Source: WARW01 sp964582365 | GTDB taxonomy: Bacteria > Patescibacteriota > Microgenomatia > UBA12405 | Assembly (NCBI GenBank): GCA_964582365.1 | Contig: CAZOQV010000018.1 | Span: 1 to 13,977, forward strand | Direction: 5' to 3' | Length of the DNA stretch: 13,977 nt | Shown: one piece after another, positions 6,985 to 13,333 of the stretch | Position numbering within the stretch: position 1 is the first letter of the stretch | Layout of the letters: each line of letters starts with the position of its first letter | Made by a program: the position numbers and the translations under genes | The notes under the pieces: generated by a model | The model's input: the letters and a program-made list of their open reading frames with translations, nothing else | Database searches by the model: none | Told to the model about the DNA's origin: nothing

Positions 6985-8199
6985 ATGAATAAAATAAAAA
7001 TTTTGGCGCCGGCGGGAAATTTTGAGTCGTTGATGGCGGCGGTAAATGCCGGAGCCGATGAAATTTATTTCGGAATTGGAAATTTAAACATGAGAGCAAC
7101 AGGAGCTAATAATTTTTCAATAAATGATTTAGAAAAAATCAACAAAATTTGTAAAAAAGCGGGAATAAAAAGTTGGGTGACTTTGAATACTATTGTTTAC
7201 GATGAAGAAATTGAAGAAATAAATGAAATTTTAGATAAGATTAAAAAAAGCCAAATTAATGGGATTATTGCGTCTGATTTAGCAGTAATTAAAAAGGCAT
7301 TTGAGAAAAAAATAGAAATTTGCGTCTCAACTCAAATGTCAGTATCAAATTTGGAAACAGTAAAATTTTTGAATAAATGGGTGGACAGAATTGTTCTGGC
7401 CCGCGAATTAAATTTAGAACAAATTAAAAAAATAACGGAAGGAATTAAGAAAGAAAAAATTAAAGGACCAAAGAAAAATTTAATCGAAATCGAAGTGTTT
7501 GGACACGGGGCCATGTGTGTGGGAATTTCGGGAAGATGTCAGATGAGTTTGTACCATCAAAATTTATCAGCCAATAGAGGAAAATGCGTACAAATGTGTC
7601 GCCGAAAATATGAAGTGAAAGATAAAGAAACAGGTAAAGAATTAATTTTGGATAATGATTTAATAATGAGCCGAAGTGATTTGTGCACAATTGGATTGTT
7701 GGATAAATTAGTGGAAACAGGAATTATGGCAATTAAAATTGAAGGTCGAGCGAGAAGTGCGGATTATGTTGATACGACTGTGAGAGTTTATAAAAAAGCA
7801 TTGAAATTAATTGAAGAAAAAAAATATAATAAAGTTGAAAAAGAAAAATTATTGGAAGAATTAAAAAACGTTTTTAATAGAGGATTTTCTGATGGTTATT
7901 ATTTGGGAAGAAGTGAAAAAGAATGGGTCGAAGGAGAAAATAATTTGGCAACTGAGAAAAAAATTCTTCTTGGAAAAATTGATCATTATTATCCAAAAAT
8001 TAAAGTGGCAGAAATTAAATTGACAAATAATGAACGAGTACAAAATGGCGACGAATATATAATAGCTGGTCCAAGCACAGGTGTTATAAGATTTATGTTT
8101 TTTGAAATAAAAATGGATAAAAACATCTTAACTTTTAAGACTAAACAAAAAGTACGAAAAAACGATAAACTATTTTTAGTATCGAAAAATGAAAACTAA
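6985..8199 (+). CDS. Peptidase U32-family protein (TrhP/RlhA-like RNA hydroxylase candidate)
   Basis: The N-terminal half is a TIM-barrel-like domain starting ILAPAGNFESLMAAVNAGADEIYFG, typical of the family. The signature block at residues 172-206 reads GHGAMCVGISGRC...NRGKCVQMCR, with four cysteines (C178, C185, C201, C205) that in characterised members hold an iron-sulfur cluster. It continues with MSRSDLCTIGLLDKLVETG and KIEGRARSADYV. Despite the peptidase name, known bacterial relatives TrhP and RlhA hydroxylate tRNA U34 or 23S rRNA, with prephenate as a precursor in E. coli. At 404 residues it is close to TrhP in size and shorter than RlhA. The RNA target here is inference. It overlaps the next gene by 11 bp, so the two are probably translated together. 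Confidence 0.9.
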   Translation: MNKIKILAPAGNFESLMAAVNAGADEIYFGIGNLNMRATGANNFSINDLEKINKICKKAGIKSWVTLNTIVYDEEIEEINEILDKIKKSQINGIIASDLAVIKKAFEKKIEICVSTQMSVSNLETVKFLNKWVDRIVLARELNLEQIKKITEGIKKEKIKGPKKNLIEIEVFGHGAMCVGISGRCQMSLYHQNLSANRGKCVQMCRRKYEVKDKETGKELILDNDLIMSRSDLCTIGLLDKLVETGIMAIKIEGRARSADYVDTTVRVYKKALKLIEEKKYNKVEKEKLLEELKNVFNRGFSDGYYLGRSEKEWVEGENNLATEKKILLGKIDHYYPKIKVAEIKLTNNERVQNGDEYIIAGPSTGVIRFMFFEIKMDKNILTFKTKQKVRKNDKLFLVSKNEN

Positions 8200-8692
8200 A
8201 ATAGTAGTAAATGATTTAATGCAAAAGAATTATATTTATTGGAGAGATGAACTGGTAGGCAAAAATTTTGACCCGAGATTTAAACCAGAATTAACGCCAA
8301 AAGAAATGTTGGAATTGGGAGTTTTTGGAGGGAAATATATGACTGATTGTGGCGATGAATTTCCAAAAGAATGGTTTAAAAAAGCCAAATTAAATCATAA
8401 AATTCATGATCCGAAAATAAATTTTTTTGGAATAAATGCTAGTCAATCATTATTGGAATGGGTTAAAAAAGGCTGGATAAATCCGGATGACCCGAGAGGC
8501 TGGTTTCAGTGGTATTGTCGTTATTTTTTAGGGAGAAGGCACAAAGATGACGAAAGACAAATTAAAAGATGGGTGGCGATGAGGCGACATGTAGCTCAAG
8601 TTAAAAAATATTGTCCGGTTGGAGAAAAACTTTGTCGGCCAAAACAAAGACAAGCGTTACTTCACTGGGCTTATGATAGCCGAAAAATATAA
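8189..8692 (+). CDS. Conserved protein of unknown function, linked to the U32 gene
   Basis: 167 residues, overlapping the end of the U32 gene by 11 bp. I do not assign a function. It has the look of a strongly constrained soluble domain: many aromatics and cysteines in tight motifs, such as GVFGGKYMTDCGDEFPKEWF (about 48-67), DPRGWFQWYCRYFLGRR (about 102-118) and, at the end, CRPKQRQALLHWAYDS. I recall similar WFQWYCRYxxGRR proteins in candidate-phylum bacteria and in some eukaryotes, without a known role; this is memory, not a search. There is no signal peptide or membrane segment. The high basic content and the coupling to a probable RNA-modifying enzyme make an RNA-linked role possible, but this is inference. 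Confidence 0.82.
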   Translation: MKTKIVVNDLMQKNYIYWRDELVGKNFDPRFKPELTPKEMLELGVFGGKYMTDCGDEFPKEWFKKAKLNHKIHDPKINFFGINASQSLLEWVKKGWINPDDPRGWFQWYCRYFLGRRHKDDERQIKRWVAMRRHVAQVKKYCPVGEKLCRPKQRQALLHWAYDSRKI

Positions 8693-8716
8693 TTTAACTA
8701 TTTATTAAACCCACCC

Positions 8717-8751
8717 CTCCGATAAATCGGAGACCCTCCCTTGAAAAGGGA
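8717..8751. repeat. Double palindromic repeat between convergent genes, possible bidirectional terminator
   Basis: Two adjacent hairpins: CTCCGAT-AA-ATCGGAG (8717-8732) and TCCCTT-GAA-AAGGGA (8737-8751), in a C-rich block that stands out from the AT-rich surroundings. It lies in the 82-bp gap between the convergent U32-linked gene and the membrane protein gene, followed by a T-rich stretch, so it may stop transcription. The first hairpin shares its core CCGATAAATCGG with the repeat at 9214-9231. Confidence 0.7.
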
Positions 8752-8774
8752 TGGCTATTATTGTTTTGATTTTA

Positions 8775-9170
8775 TTATTTATCTCTAAGATAAAGGTGGG
8801 TGAGGGATTTAACCAACATGGCACCAATGAGGATGACAAAATAAATTGGGTCAGTAATTTGATTGATAATCATCCAGACGACTAAGGCTGTAATGATAAA
8901 CCAAAGGGCGTTGCGGTCAGCAATGGCTTCATGTAATTTCTCTCTTTCGTCTTTTTTAAGCTGATACATAATATGAAAAATATCGAGCAAAAATAGACCA
9001 ATTAAAATACTGGTTAAAATATTTTTTAGATTTGGATCAATCGAAATAGAATTTATAATGGCAACAGGTAAAACAAAGGCAAAAGTATAAGCCCAACCCT
9101 GCCAGCAATTTGGGGTTAATCCCCAACCAGTATATTTTCTAGGACTGAACCATTTTGATTTTCCGATCAT
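8775..9170 (-). CDS. Small polytopic membrane protein next to XRE regulator
   Basis: 131 residues with four likely membrane segments: about 25-46, 49-70, 89-105 and 107-126. The N-terminus is aromatic and basic (WFSPRKYTGWGLTPNCWQGW). Between the second and third segments is a charged stretch, KKDEREKLHEAIADRNA, recalling the DERE motif of DUF2178-type membrane proteins, which are often encoded beside small XRE regulators. That resemblance is by eye only. It lies downstream of the XRE gene on the same strand, separated by 107 bp that contain a palindromic repeat, so read-through may be reduced. No Shine-Dalgarno sequence is visible. Function unknown. Confidence 0.78.
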   Translation of the reverse strand: MIGKSKWFSPRKYTGWGLTPNCWQGWAYTFAFVLPVAIINSISIDPNLKNILTSILIGLFLLDIFHIMYQLKKDEREKLHEAIADRNALWFIITALVVWMIINQITDPIYFVILIGAMLVKSLTHLYLRDK

Positions 9171-9213
9171 ATTTTTTTAATTAAAAATTAATAATTAAGA
9201 ATTAATAATATTT

Positions 9214-9231
9214 ATCCCGATAAATCGGGAT
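9214..9231. repeat. Palindromic repeat with CCGATAAATCGG core
   Basis: ATCCCGAT-AA-ATCGGGAT is a perfect 8-bp inverted repeat with a two-base centre, in the gap between the XRE gene and the membrane protein gene. It shares its 12-bp core with the hairpin at 8717-8732, which makes the two copies of one dispersed family. It has no long T-tract for a classical terminator on the minus strand. Confidence 0.7.
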
Positions 9232-9277
9232 CGTGTTTTAAGGCAAAAATTCGTCGTCTACAACTTGAATTTTCACC

Positions 9278-9466
9278 TTAAAAAACGAACAACTTGTCAA
9301 TTGATGTTTTTAACCTTTTAGCTACATCATGGGCTAATTTTAGAGATGGGTTGTATTTCCCTTGCTCTAAAAAAACAATAGTTTCACGACGAACGCCAAC
9401 CAAATCAGCTAACTGCTCTTGAGTTAGATTTAATTTAGCTCGGTATTCTTTAATTTTGGTTTGCAT
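9278..9466 (-). CDS. XRE-family transcriptional regulator
   Basis: 62 residues, essentially a lone HTH_3 (XRE/Cro-like) domain: MQTKIKEYRAKLNLTQEQLA, then the recognition helix region VGVRRETIVFLEQGKYNPSLKLAHDVAKRLKTSIDKLF. The length and the ending IDKLF are typical of the small regulators whose partner is a membrane protein. The promoter contains a perfect consensus -35 box and a palindrome between the -35 and -10 elements, which points to negative autoregulation. The leader would be about 15 nt without a strong Shine-Dalgarno sequence. The membrane protein gene downstream is the likely partner. Confidence 0.92.
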   Translation of the reverse strand: MQTKIKEYRAKLNLTQEQLADLVGVRRETIVFLEQGKYNPSLKLAHDVAKRLKTSIDKLFVF

Positions 9467-9485
9467 AGTTATTTATTTCTAACTG

Positions 9486-9507
9486 TATGTTAGATCTATA
9501 TAACATA
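9486..9507. promoter_or_regulatory. Operator palindrome in the XRE promoter
   Basis: TATGTTA-N8-TAACATA, perfect 7-bp arms, 22 bp in all. It covers the -10 box of the XRE promoter and most of the spacer, where a bound Cro-like protein would block RNA polymerase. A smaller palindrome, TAGATCTA (9491-9498), lies inside it. Confidence 0.65.
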
Positions 9508-9515
9508 TTTGTCAA
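9487..9515 (-). promoter_or_regulatory. Promoter of the XRE gene
   Basis: Reading the minus strand: TTGACA (9515-9510), a perfect consensus -35 box, then 17 bp, then TAACAT (9492-9487), a 4-of-6 match for the -10 box. The predicted start of transcription is near 9481, 15 nt before the ATG. Confidence 0.75.
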
Positions 9516-9548
9516 GCGGTTAAATAGTTTTCGTGATAAGCTGATTTT

Positions 9549-9818
9549 ATGATTTTTATCAAAATAATTAAAAGTTTTTTGAAATTTGTATTGTTGACGG
9601 CTTTAATTCATATTGGAGTGTTGGTTTTTACTTCAATCAAGAAAGGCAATATAAAATTTTTGAATTACTTTCAAATCTTAGGGCTGACTGAGTTTTGGCC
9701 AAAAATTACAAAAGGATGGGTCAGTGATTTGATATCAATACTAATAATGGCTTCAATAATGGGCGGATTTTTGACAATATCTTTAATCAAAAGAAAAACA
9801 GTGGAAATAAAAAAATGA
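9549..9818 (+). CDS. Small membrane protein, translationally coupled to the glycosyltransferase
   Basis: 89 residues with two probable membrane segments (about 10-30 and 61-81) and a short extramembrane part between them holding aromatic residues (FLNYFQILGLTEFWPK). I do not recognise a family. Its stop overlaps the start of the glycosyltransferase gene by 4 bp (ATGA), the usual sign of coupled translation, so it may be a partner subunit or an accessory of that enzyme; that is inference. No strong promoter or Shine-Dalgarno sequence is seen in the 82 bp upstream, which contain the XRE operator. Confidence 0.75.
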   Translation: MIFIKIIKSFLKFVLLTALIHIGVLVFTSIKKGNIKFLNYFQILGLTEFWPKITKGWVSDLISILIMASIMGGFLTISLIKRKTVEIKK

Positions 9819-11323
9819 TCAAGAAGTTCTCAATTGTAATATCTATATTGGTTGCGGCAATCATTATTAAACAAACAATTTTATTACGACAATTTAATTA
9901 TGGGGCAATTCCCTCTCCTGTAATTGATGAATTTAATTATGTGTGGCAAGCAAGAAGTATACAAGAATATGGATTGCCGATGGCTTGGACATTAAATTCT
10001 GGCGTTTATAAAAATTCAAAATATAGTCCAAAAACAGGTAATCTTCAAGGTTTTAATATTACTGATAATGGAAAAAAAATAGATTTAAAACAATTTAAAC
10101 AAAATTCAAAACCATTGAGTGCGGTTAAGGAAATTGATTATGGATATGGGAAAGAACAAATTCTTTTTGTGGCACCTTTTTTGGACCACCCGCCACTAGG
10201 CGGATTTATTTACAACTTAGGAATGCCTAAAAATGTAAAAGAGGTTGAAGAAGTTAAACCGGAAGATTTTAGAAAATCAGCAATTGTTTTAGCAGTAATA
10301 ACTTCTGTTTTGCTTTTTATTTTTCTTTTTTTAATAACCTCTAATCCGTGGATCGCAGTTTTGTCGACGATTATTTATTCAACTGTTCCTACTTATATTT
10401 TGGCAACCAGAATGGCATTTTTGGAAAATGTGGTGTCACCTTTGGCTTTAATAACTTTTATTTTACTTTTTTGGGGAGTTAAAAGTTTTGAAAATAGAAA
10501 AAATCTAAAATTAACTTATTTGTTAATTATTTTGGCTGGTATTGTTGGTGGATTTGGAGTGTTAGCAAAAGAGCCAGCAATTGGATTTTTGGTTGGGGCG
10601 GCGGCACTTTTGATAATCAATAGAGTTAATCGAAAAATAATAATTTCTTTTTTAATAAGCGCAGCATTACCAATATTAATTTATATTGGGTGGGGTTTTT
10701 GGCTTCAAAAAGACCTTTTTGTAGGAATATTTTTAGAAAATGTTGGACGAGGATATTTTGGAGCAATTAAAATGGTAACCCAATTGGAAGCCCTTAAATT
10801 TAAAAACTTTCCGGTCGATGGTTGGTGGATCTTTGGATTTATTTCGTTTTTATTAATTTCAATTAAGCAAAAAAATAAAAAGATATTGTTTTTAACAATT
10901 CCTCTTTTAACTCATCTGTTAACCTTTTTATTTATGGGGAGTCCGAATTATCCTTGGTATTACTTGTCTTGTATTCCTTTTTTGGCGGGATGCAGTGCAG
11001 TTTTAATTTGGCAGATTTACAAAAAACCAAATATAGGATCAGCTTTGGTCTTCTTTTTAATTCCATTTTCTAGTAGTTATTATTGGGGACGAACAGCTTT
11101 AGGTTTGGAACCAAGCATTAATCACTACCGATATATTTTTTTAATGTTTGTAATTTTACTGGTTTTTAAATTAAAATTTCAAAAAAATATAATAGTAAAA
11201 TTTGCTTGGTTTGCTTTTTTGGCATATTTAATGGGAAGAATAGTAATTTATAATGAAATTTTCTTTCCTTATTTAATGGCACATTGGGGAAATTTATCGG
11301 TGCCCAGTCTGCCTTATTTTTGA
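9815..11323 (+). CDS. GT39/ArnT-like membrane glycosyltransferase
   Basis: 502 residues with about a dozen hydrophobic segments, a GT-C fold enzyme. These transfer a sugar from a lipid-linked donor to protein or lipid on the outer face of the membrane. Visible: an N-terminal membrane helix, then the acidic pair D38-E39 in DEFNYVWQARSIQEYG at the expected place for the catalytic/donor site of the first extracellular loop; a long first loop with DHPPLGGFIYNLGMP (124-138), the usual substrate-facing motif; and RMAFLENVVSPLAL in the membrane region that follows. Acceptor and donor cannot be told. The 3' end overlaps the convergent ABC-F gene by 10 bp. Confidence 0.87.
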   Translation: MIKKFSIVISILVAAIIIKQTILLRQFNYGAIPSPVIDEFNYVWQARSIQEYGLPMAWTLNSGVYKNSKYSPKTGNLQGFNITDNGKKIDLKQFKQNSKPLSAVKEIDYGYGKEQILFVAPFLDHPPLGGFIYNLGMPKNVKEVEEVKPEDFRKSAIVLAVITSVLLFIFLFLITSNPWIAVLSTIIYSTVPTYILATRMAFLENVVSPLALITFILLFWGVKSFENRKNLKLTYLLIILAGIVGGFGVLAKEPAIGFLVGAAALLIINRVNRKIIISFLISAALPILIYIGWGFWLQKDLFVGIFLENVGRGYFGAIKMVTQLEALKFKNFPVDGWWIFGFISFLLISIKQKNKKILFLTIPLLTHLLTFLFMGSPNYPWYYLSCIPFLAGCSAVLIWQIYKKPNIGSALVFFLIPFSSSYYWGRTALGLEPSINHYRYIFLMFVILLVFKLKFQKNIIVKFAWFAFLAYLMGRIVIYNEIFFPYLMAHWGNLSVPSLPYF

Positions 11324-12768
11324 CACAAAACCATTTTGTTTTCGGGTAATAAAAATTGACGAGAAGGTTTTAATTCGGCAATAAATTCAGGAGTGTGACT
11401 GACAATTATCATGGCACCTTGGTAAAATTTTAGAGCTTCAAGAATTAATCTTTGAGAGAGAACATCAAGGTAAGTAGTTGGTTCGTCCAAAATTAAAAGA
11501 TTATAATTTTTAGCCAAAAGAGTGGCAATAGAAAGACGAGTTTTTTCGCCTCCAGAAAGAGTGGAAATTTTTTGAAAAACTTTTTGACCAGGAAATAAAA
11601 AACGACCAAGCAAACAACGAAGTTGGGATTCGGTCATTTCACATTTATCTTTGACCGTTTCCAATAGATTTTTATTCATATCAAAAGTCTCGAATTCTTG
11701 AGAATAATAGCCAATTTTTATTTTTTCATCTTTAATAATTTCACCAGAATCTGGATTTAACATTCCCATTAAAATTTTGATCAAAGTACTTTTACCGGCG
11801 CCATTTTGACCAACTAAAGCAATTCTTTCCCCGCGTTTAATATCAAAATTGATATTAACTAGAATTTTTTTATCACCATAAGATTTGCACAAATTTTTGA
11901 CCATTAAAGGAATTTCCCCTACCCAGGCTGGTTCAGGTAATTGCATGTTAATTTTTTTGACGGATGGGGGCATTTCTGGAAGGGCAACGACTAATTTTTC
12001 AATTCTTTTTTGTAAATTGAGTTTTTGACGAACACCTTTTTCTGATCGATTACCAGAAATTCTGACTAAACCTTTTTTCATGTCAACAATTTTTCTTTCT
12101 TGAATGTGAATTTGATGAACTAAAAGCTCTTCTCTTTCACCTTTTAAAGTAACGTAATTAGTGTAATTGCCGTTATATTCGGTAATTTGTTTAGTTCTTT
12201 TGTCAACTTCGATAATTTTATCGATGTTTTTGTCGAGTAATTTGAGATCATGAGAAATAATAACTAATGTTTTAGAATAACGACCTAAAAAATTCATGAT
12301 CCATTTTTTGCCTTCAATATCTAAAAAATTAGTCGGTTCATCTAGAAGTAAAATGTCTGGTTCAGAAACTAAAGCCCTAGCTATGGCTAATTTTGTTTTT
12401 TGACCGCCACTTAAAACTTGGGGTTTGCCTTCGAGAGATAAGCGTTCCAGTTCTAGTTTGGCAAGCATTTTTAAAAGTTCGTAATCTTGTTTTTGCCAAT
12501 AAGGATCTAGATAATCACGAATAGTTTCGGCCTTTTCCATGCTTTCATCTTGTTTAACTTCTTGAGGAACAGACATAACATTACCGACAATTTCAAGACT
12601 GCCATCATCAATACGATCTTCGCCAGTGATTAAATTAAAAAGAGTGGATTTACCGGAACCATTGGCTCCAACCACGCCGACTTTACTGTTTTTGGCAATA
12701 TAAAAATTGGCACCTTCAAAAATGTTTTCTTTTCCGTATGAATAAAATATGTTTTTGGCCGAAATCAT
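11314..12768 (-). CDS. ABC-F family ATPase (ribosome-associated type)
   Basis: Two ABC domains on one chain without membrane segments. First domain: Walker A GANGSGKST (34-42), signature LSGGQ, Walker B ILLLDEPTNFLD with the catalytic Glu, and the switch His in ISHD. Second domain: Walker A GQNGAGKST, signature LSGGE, LLILDEPTTYLD and VSHT. The linker between them (about 205-280) is rich in charged residues, as in the tRNA-interaction linker of ABC-F factors. These proteins (EttA, Uup, YbiT and antibiotic-protection relatives) act at the ribosomal E site. At 484 residues it is shorter than E. coli members, and subfamily cannot be assigned. Its ATG overlaps the stop of the GIY-YIG gene by 4 bp, so it is coupled to it. 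Confidence 0.93.
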   Translation of the reverse strand: MISAKNIFYSYGKENIFEGANFYIAKNSKVGVVGANGSGKSTLFNLITGEDRIDDGSLEIVGNVMSVPQEVKQDESMEKAETIRDYLDPYWQKQDYELLKMLAKLELERLSLEGKPQVLSGGQKTKLAIARALVSEPDILLLDEPTNFLDIEGKKWIMNFLGRYSKTLVIISHDLKLLDKNIDKIIEVDKRTKQITEYNGNYTNYVTLKGEREELLVHQIHIQERKIVDMKKGLVRISGNRSEKGVRQKLNLQKRIEKLVVALPEMPPSVKKINMQLPEPAWVGEIPLMVKNLCKSYGDKKILVNINFDIKRGERIALVGQNGAGKSTLIKILMGMLNPDSGEIIKDEKIKIGYYSQEFETFDMNKNLLETVKDKCEMTESQLRCLLGRFLFPGQKVFQKISTLSGGEKTRLSIATLLAKNYNLLILDEPTTYLDVLSQRLILEALKFYQGAMIIVSHTPEFIAELKPSRQFLLPENKMVLCQK

Positions 12769-13019
12769 CCTATGATTGTAACATTAATCAATCTTTTATT
12801 TATTAAATTTCTACCTGAACAAGTTTTTAAATATTTCTCAAAATTAAACGCCAAATATTTATCTTCAAAACATGAATACCAAATTAATTTGATTGGTCTT
12901 AATTCTTTTGTGGAAGATACGTAGCCATTATTATGTCTTTCTAATCTTTCTTTTAAGTTATTGGTACAACCAATATAAGAGTGTCCGTTATTACATCTAA
13001 GAATATAAACATATTGCAC
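12765..13019 (-). CDS. Small GIY-YIG domain protein
   Basis: 84 residues, a lone GIY-YIG domain of the UPF0213/UvrC N-terminal type: VYILRCNNGHSYIGCTNNLKERLERHN has the paired motif (the GIY-like VYI and the YIG), then the conserved Arg in the helix, and FEKYLKTCSGRNLINKRL carries the metal-binding Glu and the family's C-terminal basic end. Such stand-alone proteins are frequent and their substrate is generally unknown. The first codon is GTG, not ATG. A -10-like TAAAAT with a TG just upstream of it sits 5 nt before this codon, suggesting a leaderless mRNA. It is followed by the ABC-F gene with a 4-bp overlap. Confidence 0.88.
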   Translation of the reverse strand: MQYVYILRCNNGHSYIGCTNNLKERLERHNNGYVSSTKELRPIKLIWYSCFEDKYLAFNFEKYLKTCSGRNLINKRLINVTIIG

Positions 13020-13024
13020 AATTA

Positions 13025-13030
13025 ATTTTA
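13025..13030 (-). promoter_or_regulatory. -10-like element before the GIY-YIG/ABC-F operon
   Basis: On the minus strand TGTAAAAT occurs with the hexamer TAAAAT at 13030-13025, 5 nt before the GTG start. No -35 box is evident; the expected place is taken by a GC-rich palindrome. Tentative. Confidence 0.35.
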
Positions 13031-13037
13031 CATTAAT

Positions 13038-13051
13038 GCGGACTTGTCCGC
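13038..13051. repeat. GC-rich palindromic repeat upstream of the GIY-YIG gene
   Basis: GCGGAC-TT-GTCCGC, a perfect 6-bp inverted repeat, continued by CGAAGCAGG. It is strongly GC-rich in an AT-rich gap. The GTCCGCCGAAGC text relates it to the repeat at 13104-13137 (which has GGCGAAGGCGG), so both look like pieces of one dispersed element family. Confidence 0.6.
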
Positions 13052-13103
13052 CGAAGCAGGAAACAAAATTACTTTTATTGGGCTGAGAATATCGAAATAT
13101 TAC

Positions 13104-13137
13104 CCGCCTACGTTAGCACTTCGTCGGGCGAAGGCGG
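13104..13137. repeat. GC-rich palindromic repeat abutting the tRNA-Ser(CGA) 3' end
   Basis: Outer arms CCGCCT (13104-13109) and AGGCGG (13132-13137), with an inner hairpin CTTCG-TCGGG-CGAAG (13119-13133). Its right end overlaps the last bases of the tRNA-Ser gene. It may also act as a transcription terminator for the minus-strand tRNA pair, although no T-tract follows. Confidence 0.6.
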
Positions 13138-13218
13138 AGGATAGAGGATTCGAACCTCTGCGGGCTTTCGCCCACACGCTTTCGAAGCGTGCGCCATGAA
13201 CCACTCTGCCAATCCTCC
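13135..13218 (-). tRNA. tRNA-Ser(CGA)
   Basis: Folds as a class II tRNA on the minus strand: acceptor GGAGGAT / ATCCTCC, anticodon arm CACGC-TTCGAAA-GCGTG with anticodon CGA (13182-13184), a long variable arm with GGGC-GAAA-GCCC, and T arm AGAGG-TTCGAAT-CCTCT. It reads UCG codons. G73 is followed by CCT and not CCA, so the terminal A must be added after transcription. Its position 12 bp behind tRNA-Arg suggests one transcript. Confidence 0.96.
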
Positions 13219-13229
13219 ATTCTATTGAG

Positions 13230-13301
13230 TGTGCCCACGGAGAATCGAACTCCGATCAACGGTTTCGCAAACCGTCATTCTATCCATTAAACTATGGGCA
13301 C
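13230..13301 (-). tRNA. tRNA-Arg(GCG)
   Basis: Minus-strand cloverleaf: acceptor GTGCCCA / TGGGCAC, anticodon arm ACGGT-TTGCGAA-ACCGT with anticodon GCG (13266-13268), T arm CGGAG-TTCGATT-CTCCG, discriminator A. It has G34, not the usual A34 (to be edited to inosine) of bacterial tRNA-Arg(ACG), so CGU/CGC would be read without a TadA-made inosine. CCA is not encoded. Confidence 0.96.
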
Positions 13302-13315
13302 AAGTAATTCAGTGA

Positions 13316-13321
13316 ATTATA
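13316..13321 (-). promoter_or_regulatory. -10 element of the tRNA-Arg/tRNA-Ser unit
   Basis: On the minus strand a perfect TATAAT at 13321-13316 lies 14 nt before the tRNA-Arg 5' end, so the predicted start of transcription is near 13310. A clear -35 box is not seen; that region falls in the end of the neighbouring membrane protein gene. Confidence 0.6.
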
Positions 13322-13333
13322 CCAATAAAAAGT

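Noticed and set aside
9181..9210. AATTAATAAT direct repeats between the XRE and membrane protein genes
   Set aside because: Low-complexity A/T text expected by chance in such an AT-rich gap; no regular array of iterons.
8775..9466. Toxin-antitoxin pair (XRE antitoxin plus membrane toxin)
   Set aside because: The membrane protein has four helices and a DERE-type loop, which is unlike short membrane toxins; the spacing of 107 bp with a repeat between also speaks against a typical TA operon.
12765..13019. Homing endonuclease or mobile intron remnant
   Set aside because: The GIY-YIG protein is a lone UPF0213-like domain without a DNA-recognition module, not inside a gene or intron, and is coupled to the ABC-F gene.
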